Shown: positions 25,217 to 33,652 of the stretch, in pieces | How positions within the stretch are numbered: the first letter of the stretch is position 1 | Layout: the number at the start of each line of letters is the position of its first letter | NCBI GenBank assembly: GCA_947644195.1 | Contig: CANRZB010000011.1 | Location: 22,519-86,518, forward strand | Source of the DNA: an uncultured Clostridium sp. | GTDB lineage: Bacteria > Bacillota > Clostridia > Lachnospirales > Lachnospiraceae | DNA length: 64,000 nt | Direction: 5' to 3' | Made by a program: the position numbers and the translations under genes | Notes under the pieces: generated by a model | Seen by the model: the letters and a program-made list of their open reading frames with translations, nothing else | The model's database searches: none | Told to the model about the DNA's origin: nothing

Positions 25217-26044
25217 TCATCCCAATGCCACGTCCAGGATCATCATAATCAGAAAGCCTCCTACAAAGCCAGCCGTTCCCTTTTTCCCCGGACTGCTGAT
25301 ATGCGCTTCCGGTATTAGTTCCTGCACAACAACATAGATCATCGCACCGGAGGCAAAGGATAACAGCCCCGGCATCCAGGAGATGACCAGGCTGGATAGA
25401 AGCGCCGCCAATACGCCAAAGATAGGCTCTACTATCGCAGAAAGACTTCCGATAAAAAATGCATTTTTCTTGCTCATACCATCCTGCATTAACGGTAGGG
25501 CCACAGCAGAACCTTCCGGATAATTCTGAATTCCGATCCCAATGGCAAGCGCGATCGCACCGGACAAAAACTCCGGTTCACTGGATAGCTGGTCTGCCAT
25601 AGCAAACGCGATTCCTACCGACATTCCCTCTGGGATGTTATGCATCATAATAGCAAAAAGCATCATTAATGTACTTTTCCGGCAATTTTTTAATTGATGG
25701 GTGCCCTGTAGTCTCTGATATAATTTGTGAAAGACCGAATCCGTCAGAAACAACAGCAATACTCCCAACAAGAAACCAACCGAACAGACCAGCCAGCTTA
25801 TCTGGCCGAGCTGCTCTGCCTGTTCCATACCGGGGATCAGTAAAGACCAGATGGACGCCGCAATCATAACTCCGGCGGCAAATCCCAAAAACATACTTTG
25901 TACTTTCCCTACCATATTCCGTTTCATAAAAAACACGCTCGCTGCGCCGATCATTGTAATCCCAAACGTAAACATCGTGCCTATCCAGGCCAAAAACACT
26001 CCATTCATGCGATCTATTATAAATGTTCGGATACCTGACAGCAC
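25217..26044 (-). CDS. ZIP-family metal transporter
   Basis: MMHNIPEGMSVGIAFA...GIGIQNYPEGSAVALPL: paired HNxPEG/xNxPEG ZIP motifs. Confidence 0.93.
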   Translation of the reverse strand: MLSGIRTFIIDRMNGVFLAWIGTMFTFGITMIGAASVFFMKRNMVGKVQSMFLGFAAGVMIAASIWSLLIPGMEQAEQLGQISWLVCSVGFLLGVLLLFLTDSVFHKLYQRLQGTHQLKNCRKSTLMMLFAIMMHNIPEGMSVGIAFAMADQLSSEPEFLSGAIALAIGIGIQNYPEGSAVALPLMQDGMSKKNAFFIGSLSAIVEPIFGVLAALLSSLVISWMPGLLSFASGAMIYVVVQELIPEAHISSPGKKGTAGFVGGFLIMMILDVALG

Positions 26045-26215
26045 AATAGATATTGAGTTTCTAACACACTTTTCCTATCCGTTGCACCAACGCCCAATCA
26101 CACAACACAAATCATGGACTGGCGCCTATTCGGTATCCATACGATTTATGACTCCCTTGTGCGATAAATTTTTAATATCATATGCAGAAACCGGATATGT
26201 TGCCACTACACTTCT

Positions 26216-28459
26216 CTACTGGAACGAATCAGGTTCCTTTTTCAAAAAATCCTGGTATGATCTCGTCACTTTTTCCAAAATCTTTTCCTCAGACAGATTC
26301 TTTTTCCCGCGAATAGAAAACCAGGAAATACACACTGGTTCTTTTTCCAATCCATCAAAGAATTGGTCTGCTATTTTTTTCTCATCAAACTCCTTCTCTT
26401 TTATGCTCTGTTCTTTTCCATCCAAATAACTAGATCCATACCAGACCTCCTTTTTCCCGTTCTTGCTGAGTGTCATCCCTACCTCTGCATATGTTCTTGA
26501 TGTCAACATTCCACGATCCAGCACCATGGCACCATACCAGCAATATCTAGCGCCGAAACCACCTGACGCGTAGTCACTGGCAGGATAGTAATAAGTATTT
26601 GTTTTCCGGTCGATATAGACCGTCTGCATCCGGTCCAGAAGATCAATGTCACTGATGGATGCCGTAATCTGACGCAAGCAGTTCCCATCTGCCGACACCT
26701 GATAGTAATGGTTCGAAGAAAATGCCCCGGACCCTTGTGGACCGGATGTCGTGATAATTTCCAGTCTCCCGTTATGGTCCAGATCTGTCACGGCATAATA
26801 CTGCGTCAAGTCATCCCCATACTCTTTCTGCATCCAAAGATTGGCGTAACGAGCGATGACGGCCAGCTGATCCTCCAGCGATATTTTCAATTCTCCGTTG
26901 GATACTGCTTTCACCTGTGATCCTGTCTGTCCTCCGTTGGATACTGCTTTCTCCCGTGATGTTGTCTGTCCTCTGCTAGATACCGTTTTCTCCTGTGATC
27001 CTGTCGGTCCTCCGTTGGAAACTACTTTCTCCGTGGAAGGTTTCCAGGTTCCTGTTGTACCAGGTTCCATCCATAATCCGATCATCCCAAAGAATATTTT
27101 TTCCGGATCCCTGCTGGTTACCACTTTCTGATCCCCTGTTTTCCGATCAATACATAGAAAATACTGCTCCATCTCTTCCTCTTCATCCTCTTTCTGCCAA
27201 TACAGCAGGATCTTTCCCTCCAGAATTGTCAAATGATGGCCCAGATAGTCCTGGAAAAGATACGAATCTGGACTCTCCATCCTCCAACCATCCGAATAAC
27301 CGGAACTTCGAACCGCCTCGGTCAACTCCTGTTCGTAGCAACATTCTCCTCCATCAAGCGCCATAGAAAAAAAACGGGGATTATCACGATCCTTAATGAG
27401 ATAGACCCTGCCCTCATCCACAAACAGACTATCATTGTAGTATGCATCATCCCACAGAATTCCATTTTCCTCAAAACATGTCCGAAATTGTTTTTCAGAA
27501 AGAAATTCCCTGCGCTGTCCGGTCTGGAAATCATATTCCCAGATACTTTGATCGTCAACAATCTGATAAAAGGCTTTATTCCCAACAGGATCCGCTACAT
27601 ACGCCGCCTGTGCGAAGCATCGTGCATCTATTTTGTGTAATTGTTTGTCTCCCCATTGGTAACTCCAAAATTCATATAAATCATCTCGCAGTTTTCCAGG
27701 CGTACTACCAGTGTGGCACAAAATTTGATTCCCGGAAATTTTTGATGCAAGAAAAGTGCTGTCACTCGGAATATTGACATATTCGTCTAATTTCGCAATT
27801 TTTTCAAGCTTTTCTCCCCGTTTCCGGTCATAGAAAAGCAGTTCCCCATCTGCAACGCATAGGATATCATCCTCATTGACATAAACGCCAAAACTAAATT
27901 CATCGTCCTCCAGATAATTTCCTCTGATCCCATTTCCCTTATAAACAAAGAGTTTTCTGGTTTTCTCTGACAAGAGTATCTCTCTGCCCTGTTTTCGTTC
28001 TATCGGAGTAGAATATACTCCCTCTACACTCTCGTCCTCCTCCAGACAATCCGTCCAAATAATCTCCTGATTATCGACCCATAAGAGCCCACCATCCGGC
28101 TCCCAGTCCTCTCCTACCGGAAGCGCAACCTTCTGCTGATAAATCCCATCGACCGTCCACTGCTCTAATTTCCCATCTTCCAAAGGAAGATATACCATTC
28201 TATCATTAGCATAGGGGTATCTCTCTCCCCTGAAACCGGCCAAAACAGATGCTATCGCCGGATCTGTCTGCTGTTCTACTGCTTCCCGCTGAATCCACAG
28301 AACAGCTCCTATCAGGAAAAGGCAAAATAATCCGATCCGCATAACGCTCCCTACCGTATTCCTAATTACCTCCCTCATAAAGTCCCTCCTTAGAATATTT
28401 CTCAACAACACATAATTCGGTAAAAACCGAGACCTCTGTCCATGCTCTGTGATCCGCAT
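26216..28459 (-). CDS. Large membrane-anchored/secreted protein of unknown function with internal 13-aa repeats
   Basis: 747 aa; N-terminal TM VMRIGLFCLFLIGAVLWI; beta-rich repetitive region; start probably at an internal Met (MREVIRNTVGSVMR). Confidence 0.65.
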   Translation of the reverse strand: MRITEHGQRSRFLPNYVLLRNILRRDFMREVIRNTVGSVMRIGLFCLFLIGAVLWIQREAVEQQTDPAIASVLAGFRGERYPYANDRMVYLPLEDGKLEQWTVDGIYQQKVALPVGEDWEPDGGLLWVDNQEIIWTDCLEEDESVEGVYSTPIERKQGREILLSEKTRKLFVYKGNGIRGNYLEDDEFSFGVYVNEDDILCVADGELLFYDRKRGEKLEKIAKLDEYVNIPSDSTFLASKISGNQILCHTGSTPGKLRDDLYEFWSYQWGDKQLHKIDARCFAQAAYVADPVGNKAFYQIVDDQSIWEYDFQTGQRREFLSEKQFRTCFEENGILWDDAYYNDSLFVDEGRVYLIKDRDNPRFFSMALDGGECCYEQELTEAVRSSGYSDGWRMESPDSYLFQDYLGHHLTILEGKILLYWQKEDEEEEMEQYFLCIDRKTGDQKVVTSRDPEKIFFGMIGLWMEPGTTGTWKPSTEKVVSNGGPTGSQEKTVSSRGQTTSREKAVSNGGQTGSQVKAVSNGELKISLEDQLAVIARYANLWMQKEYGDDLTQYYAVTDLDHNGRLEIITTSGPQGSGAFSSNHYYQVSADGNCLRQITASISDIDLLDRMQTVYIDRKTNTYYYPASDYASGGFGARYCWYGAMVLDRGMLTSRTYAEVGMTLSKNGKKEVWYGSSYLDGKEQSIKEKEFDEKKIADQFFDGLEKEPVCISWFSIRGKKNLSEEKILEKVTRSYQDFLKKEPDSFQ
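26894..27024. repeat. 39-bp tandem repeat (about 3.3 units) inside the 26216-28459 CDS
   Basis: Encodes VSNGGPTGSQEKT/VSSRGQTTSREKA/VSNGGQTGSQVKA/VSNGELK. Confidence 0.85.
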
Positions 28460-28602
28460 GTGGTTTACTGTATAAACCTCATTGTAAAACAGTTGGTTTA
28501 ATATGTCAACTGGTAGTTTCTATTTTTAATCCCAAAGAGCTATCTATTTCACTATTCTGCTCATATACAGGCTTTTTTCTTAAGAATACTTGATTGTTAC
28601 TA

Positions 28603-28923
28603 TTAAATCATCATCAACAGCTTTACTAATTCTAAAATGTATTTCTTAATCCTCTCATCCGCTTTTCGATATAATTCAATCAGCAACCGTTCTTCGTCAG
28701 AGTATTCTGCAGATGACACTCCCAAGAAATAAGTTAATGAAATGTCCAGTTCCTCCGCAATATGTTCCAAAAGTTCATTAGGAATGGTAGTTATTCCATT
28801 TTCATATCGGCTCAAGGTTTGCTGTGCCACATGAATCCTGGATGCAAATTTCATTTGTGTTAAATGAAAGGCTTCTCTAGCCGTTTTAATTCTTTTTCCA
28901 ATTTCCTGATTACTTAACATCAT
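28603..28923 (-). CDS. XRE-family HTH regulator (copy 1; start MMLSNQEIGKRI)
   Basis: LTQMKFASRIHVAQQTLSRYENGITTIPNELLEHIAEELDISLTYFLGV is a canonical XRE HTH. Confidence 0.9.
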   Translation of the reverse strand: MMLSNQEIGKRIKTAREAFHLTQMKFASRIHVAQQTLSRYENGITTIPNELLEHIAEELDISLTYFLGVSSAEYSDEERLLIELYRKADERIKKYILELVKLLMMI

Positions 28924-28998
28924 GGCTACTCCTCCTTTTCTATCGTGTTTTAGTAATATAATTTTTTCAAGAAACTTAGTTTTCGATGTACTAAAAAA

Positions 28999-29028
28999 GG
29001 CATTACAAACTTTTCGGTTTGTAATGCC
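28999..29028 (-). terminator. Intrinsic terminator in conserved XRE leader, copy 1
   Basis: Minus GGCATTACAAACCGAAAAGTTTGTAATGCC + TTTTTT. Confidence 0.75.
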
Positions 29029-29417
29029 CATTCCTGCGCACACTCTATATCTTAAACCCCTTCCTGCACCAAAAAACAGAGCAGAAAATGGCTCTTTGGT
29101 CTAAAACCATATTCCACGTATTCATACCTCCCATTCTTTCGTAGATACCGTAATTGCATAATCGTTATTCTGTTCTTTTTGCTGGCCTCGCTAAACGCAC
29201 AACAGAGATAATATTTTACTATTTTCCGCTACACTACAAACTTATTGATCCGTCGTATCTATTGTTTGGATCTGCTTAGTTGCCATATTCAATAAGGCAA
29301 TAACGTATGGAGACAGTTGCCTTTTACCATATCATGAAATCTCCTCAAATATTATTTAGATAATGAATTCCTTCTCCGTATATTCTATAGAAATTCCTTC
29401 CTATTCTAATTTTTTCA

Positions 29418-30119
29418 CTATTGATCGGAGATATTCGAACTTATTTCCTCCAACCTATAAATACGGATTCCCAGCCTTTCCCCTACATCTTCCACCTGTT
29501 GATGAAATGATTCGATCTGTGAAAGAATTTCTTTTCTCTCAGCATCATCAAAATGCAAGCTTCCCTCCCCCAGTAGTATTAAAGATTCATCTAAAATTAT
29601 CTTATTTATCTCCGCTCTTTGAAGTAATTCATCTTTTATTTCCAAAATTTCATTCTCTTTCTTTCGCTGCAAAGCGTTCCATGCTGCTTGATACAAATCC
29701 GTCCGATCCTGCAAAATTCTATATGCATAAAAGGTATTCGTATAATGTTCCGCTGCAAACATATAATTATCAAACAATGAAAAATCCAAAAGGGGATACT
29801 CCTCTACTGCTTTCAAAAGTTCTTCCGTTTCCATATAATCTACAATCTCTTTTGGAATATCGTATAATTTACTTAATTCTTGATTACTATTAGCTTCCAA
29901 ATGTTCTTTCGAGTCTGAAGTGTATGGATATACGATGTGTCCTTTCGTATTAATCCATTTAGGATATAATTCTTTCAACTTTTCCAAGCTATACTCCGTT
30001 GATGGAGTTGTTCCATTTCCCGCTGCTGGCGTTATTTCTCCTGATTCTACATGATGACTGCAACCGAGCAAAATACCCGCCAAAAATAACACAATGCAAA
30101 TTCTTATATTTTTTTTCAT
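29418..30119 (-). CDS. Lipoprotein, unknown function
   Basis: Lipobox LFLAGILLGCSHH; shares (T/N)EL..AV..YPLL region with the upstream ORF 30144-31403. Confidence 0.75.
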   Translation of the reverse strand: MKKNIRICIVLFLAGILLGCSHHVESGEITPAAGNGTTPSTEYSLEKLKELYPKWINTKGHIVYPYTSDSKEHLEANSNQELSKLYDIPKEIVDYMETEELLKAVEEYPLLDFSLFDNYMFAAEHYTNTFYAYRILQDRTDLYQAAWNALQRKKENEILEIKDELLQRAEINKIILDESLILLGEGSLHFDDAERKEILSQIESFHQQVEDVGERLGIRIYRLEEISSNISDQ

Positions 30120-30143
30120 TTAAGAACACCGCCTTGTTGAAAT

Positions 30144-31403
30144 TTATTTGTTTCTTTTATAATATGTAATGCCACCATCATAGGGACAATAACTGGCTGT
30201 ACATCTCCATATACAACCACCACCCCATTTTGACGTAATAATAGGGTCCTGTTTCGAATAATCCATCACAATACCTGAATGTTTAAAATTACCCCATACC
30301 GCTTTTTGTCCAACTCTTGTTGGGCGACCCGTTGTAATAGCTTTATAACTTTTATCAGATTTATAAATAGCTGCTTGTCTATAATCCATATAGATATCTT
30401 GTCGCCCTGTCCATGCATATGCATGGCAATTATTATGTGAGTATCCGTTCCCTACTAACGTTGCATTTGGATATGTTTTCTTCTGTTGTAGTGTAAAATT
30501 ATCTGAATTCTTTTTATTTATACTATGAGACAAACATTTTACTCTTGTTTGATTTGGCGTTTTAACGTATACTGTCGTTATTTTATCTGTCGACTTATTT
30601 TGAATTGCATAGGTATTGTTGATTTTATTTAGTCTTACCGATGAAGTTTTATTTATAATAGTTTTCCAATCACTGAAATTATTTTCTTCCATAACTTCAT
30701 TAACAAATTCACTGTCAAAATAATTAAAAATATCCGAATTTTCTTTTTGTAGCGCTTTTTCTATAGCCTCCTCTACTATCTGATTTTTTTCATCACTAGT
30801 ATATTGTGCTAAATCACAATAATTTACCAACATAGATTCTAATATTGAAACAGTATTAATATCAACAAAATCAAGTGTTATGTTACTTTTATATAATTTA
30901 TTACAGCTCATCTCGTTTTCCAAACAAAAATATGGTTTATTATAATCATTTCTACTTTTTCTAGGTATTTCTACTTTTTTGTATCGACTTAATAAAATCT
31001 TTTCAAAGTCTTCCCGCTGTAATAGTTCCGACATACCATTAAACTGTTTCTTAACATTTTCAATCCCCTCTTTTATAGTATCGTACAAAAACACATTAAC
31101 CAACAAAGGATAATTTAATACTGCATCAAATAATTCATTTGTAGACATCTTAACTAATCGGCTTTGATCTATTTGACAAACATCTAACATTTCATCAAAT
31201 CTTTTTATTTCTTTCCATGAATCATCATCTGGAGTTAAAGGATAAATTTCAAACCATTTATTGTCCTTGTCTTTCTCGTACAATTCCTGTTTATCTCCTA
31301 TATAATTATTCGTAACTGTTGAAGCATTTACATCGTTTGTTGAGCGTAACACTGTAATTGTAATAACGCATATCGCAACTGCCAGTATGACTTTTTTCTT
31401 CAT
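30144..31403 (-). CDS. Secreted protein, unknown function, C-terminal YSHNNCHAYAW-type region
   Basis: Signal peptide MKKKVILAVAICVITITVL; C-terminal GNGYSHNNCHAYAWTGRQDIYMDYRQ with conserved-looking Cys/His. Confidence 0.75.
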   Translation of the reverse strand: MKKKVILAVAICVITITVLRSTNDVNASTVTNNYIGDKQELYEKDKDNKWFEIYPLTPDDDSWKEIKRFDEMLDVCQIDQSRLVKMSTNELFDAVLNYPLLVNVFLYDTIKEGIENVKKQFNGMSELLQREDFEKILLSRYKKVEIPRKSRNDYNKPYFCLENEMSCNKLYKSNITLDFVDINTVSILESMLVNYCDLAQYTSDEKNQIVEEAIEKALQKENSDIFNYFDSEFVNEVMEENNFSDWKTIINKTSSVRLNKINNTYAIQNKSTDKITTVYVKTPNQTRVKCLSHSINKKNSDNFTLQQKKTYPNATLVGNGYSHNNCHAYAWTGRQDIYMDYRQAAIYKSDKSYKAITTGRPTRVGQKAVWGNFKHSGIVMDYSKQDPIITSKWGGGCIWRCTASYCPYDGGITYYKRNK

Positions 31404-31574
31404 AAGAGATTCCTTCCTAGTTTATTTAAAACAGCATCCTACAATATTACTTTATATCTACGATTATCTTATACGCAGATTATACAGTCATTAAATATCT
31501 ATGTCAATCATTATTTAGATTTCCTATATATTTACAAATTTAACTGTTTATGTTAACATAATATTCAATGAATT

Positions 31575-31961
31575 ATGAGAGGAATGTATATGAATGATAA
31601 AAGTAATTTCAGAAGAGGATCCGTTGAATTATTAATATTACATTTACTAAAGCAAAAAGACTGTTATGGTTATGAACTTTCACAAATCATGAAACAGCAG
31701 ACGGATGGAGTAATGAATATTCCTGTAGGATCTTTGTATCCGGCTTTATATAAACTGATTGATAACGGTTACATCTCAGATTATAAAAAGCAGGTTGGTA
31801 GGCGGATGGTCCGAGTCTACTATCATTTAGAAGATGCCGGGCAGGAACGCCTAGACATATTGTTGAAGGATTATAATCAAACCAAACAAGCAATCCAATG
31901 TATATTAAATTATAGGGGAAAGGAGAGTACGGATGGATCCGAAAAAACAAAAGATAGCTGA
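31575..31961 (+). CDS. PadR-family transcriptional regulator
   Basis: FRRGSVELLILHLLKQKDCYGYELSQIMKQ...VPVGSLYPALYKLIDNGYIS. Confidence 0.93.
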   Translation: MRGMYMNDKSNFRRGSVELLILHLLKQKDCYGYELSQIMKQQTDGVMNIPVGSLYPALYKLIDNGYISDYKKQVGRRMVRVYYHLEDAGQERLDILLKDYNQTKQAIQCILNYRGKESTDGSEKTKDS

Positions 31962-32331
31962 TAAATATGTTCAGGAAATTAGACATTTATTTCCTGTCAT
32001 CCGACAATCAGAAAAAAGATTTTTAGCAGATATCCGTCACACTATTGATGAGCATTGCCAGGACAAAGATGATATTACTTTTGATACTCTGGTTCAAGTC
32101 TTTGGAGACCCCAAAGACTTGGTAGCAAATTATATAACGGAAAAAGATGCTGTAGTACTTCAGAAAGAAATCCGTATTTCCAAACACATTAAATATACTA
32201 TTTGTATGATACTAAGCATTATTATTTTACTGGCAGGATTTAAATGCCATGCTATTTATTCTGATTACCAAAATGCTCAAAAAGCTCAAGTTAACCGCGA
32301 AACCATTATCATTGAGGAGGGAACAAAATGA
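31933..32331 (+). CDS. DUF1700/HAAS-like membrane protein, partner of the PadR regulator
   Basis: Overlaps PadR ORF; FDTLVQVFGDPKDLVANYI is HAAS-like; single C-terminal TM. Confidence 0.7.
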   Translation: MDPKKQKIADKYVQEIRHLFPVIRQSEKRFLADIRHTIDEHCQDKDDITFDTLVQVFGDPKDLVANYITEKDAVVLQKEIRISKHIKYTICMILSIIILLAGFKCHAIYSDYQNAQKAQVNRETIIIEEGTK

Positions 32332-32807
32332 AAATTATTAAAAAACTGATTACTGCTACTTTACTGCTGTCACTAATTTTACTTCCACAACTTCAGACTA
32401 AGGCCAGTACCATTAAGGACACTGGCGACGAATCCATACATTGCATCACTGTAATTGAAGAAATTCCGTCTTCTACAAATCCTGGAATTTCTTTGTATTC
32501 AACAGGTTCAACAACAAAAACGGGTTCTAAAACAGTCTATTATAAAAACGCTGACAATGAAACATTATGGTACGTTAGAGTAACAGCTACTTTTTCTTAT
32601 AACGGAACTACCTCAACTTGTAAATCTGCTTATGTGACTGCCAATTCCAAAAGCTCATATTGGAAAGTATCAAACAAAAGAAGCAGTTATATAGACAACC
32701 AAGGAACAGCTTCCGCAACCGGAAAAAAATATCTATTCGGCGTTGTAACAAGCACAATAAACAGATCCATTACTTTATCGTGTTCAAGATATGGTGCTCT
32801 ATCATAA
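32328..32807 (+). CDS. Small secreted protein of unknown function
   Basis: Signal peptide MKIIKKLITATLLLSLILLPQLQTKAST; 4-nt overlap with upstream ORF. Confidence 0.75.
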   Translation: MKIIKKLITATLLLSLILLPQLQTKASTIKDTGDESIHCITVIEEIPSSTNPGISLYSTGSTTKTGSKTVYYKNADNETLWYVRVTATFSYNGTTSTCKSAYVTANSKSSYWKVSNKRSSYIDNQGTASATGKKYLFGVVTSTINRSITLSCSRYGALS

Positions 32808-32870
32808 TAAAGATAAATGAACTTTCTGAATAAACTACTTAATATGCATATATGTCTTCCCAAGAGTTAA

Positions 32871-32904
32871 AAACAAAAGTGCTAAATTTTTAGCACTTTT
32901 GTTT
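32871..32904. terminator. Bidirectional intrinsic terminator
   Basis: AAACAAAAGTGCTAAA-tt-TTTAGCACTTTTGTTT. Confidence 0.8.
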
Positions 32905-33112
32905 ACACTCTGATACTCCTAATGAGGAAGTATTTTTTATAAAATGATCTTCCTTTACAAAAAAGAGTTTTTCTTTTCCACAACTTAGTAAAAATGCAGG
33001 TCAACCTTGCTACAAATGTGAGACCAGTATTTATTTTTAATCCCAAAGAGCCATTTGTTTCATGATTCCGCTCATATGCAGGCTTTTTCTTAAGAATATT
33101 GGTTTATTACCA

Positions 33113-33433
33113 CTAAACCGTCATCAGCAGCTTAACCAATTCAAAAATGTATCTCTTAATTCTCTCATCCGCTTTCCGATATAATTCAATCAGCAAACGT
33201 TCTTCGTCAGTGTATTCTGCAGATGACACCCCCAGGAAATAAGTTAATGAAATATCCAGTTCCTCCGCAATGTGTTCCAAAAGTTCATTAGGGATGGTAG
33301 TTATCCCATTTTCATATCGGCTCAAGGTTTGCTGTGCCACATGAATTCTGGCTGCAAACTTCATTTGTGTTAAATGGTAGGCCTCTCTGGCCGTTTTAAT
33401 TCTTTTCCCAATTTCCTGATTACTTAACATCAT
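33113..33433 (-). CDS. XRE-family HTH regulator (copy 2)
   Basis: Nearly identical to copy 1: MMLSNQEIGKRIKTAREAYHLTQMKFAARIHVAQQTLSRYENGITTIPNELLEHIAEELDISLTYFLGVSSAEY. Confidence 0.92.
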   Translation of the reverse strand: MMLSNQEIGKRIKTAREAYHLTQMKFAARIHVAQQTLSRYENGITTIPNELLEHIAEELDISLTYFLGVSSAEYTDEERLLIELYRKADERIKRYIFELVKLLMTV

Positions 33434-33508
33434 GGCCGCACCTCCGTTTCTATCGTGTTTTAGTATTATAATTTTTTCAAGAAACTTAGTTTATGAGGTA
33501 CTAAAAAA

Positions 33509-33538
33509 GGCATTACAAACTTTTCGGTTCGTAATGCC
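33509..33538 (-). terminator. Intrinsic terminator in conserved XRE leader, copy 2
   Basis: Minus GGCATTACGAACCGAAAAGTTTGTAATGCC + TTTTTT. Confidence 0.75.
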
Positions 33539-33652
33539 TTTTCAGCACACTCTCTATATCCTAAACTCTTTCCTGCATCAAATAACGAAGCAGAAAATGG
33601 CTCTTTGGTTTAAAAATAACTAGAAACCATGGATGAATAAAAACATTCTTAT

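Larger units (their letters stand above)
28525..29107 (-). repeat. XRE cassette copy 1 (inverted-repeat-bounded, boundaries approximate)
   Basis: Left TTTTTAATCCCAAAGAGCTAT and right (minus) TTTTAGACCAAAGAGCCATTTTCTGC flank XRE gene plus leader hairpin; near-identical to copy 2. Confidence 0.7.
33031..33619 (-). repeat. XRE cassette copy 2 with ~25-bp imperfect terminal inverted repeats
   Basis: Left TTATTTTTAATCCCAAAGAGCCATTT (33031-33056); right on minus TTATTTTTAAACCAAAGAGCCATTT (33619-33595). Confidence 0.8.
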
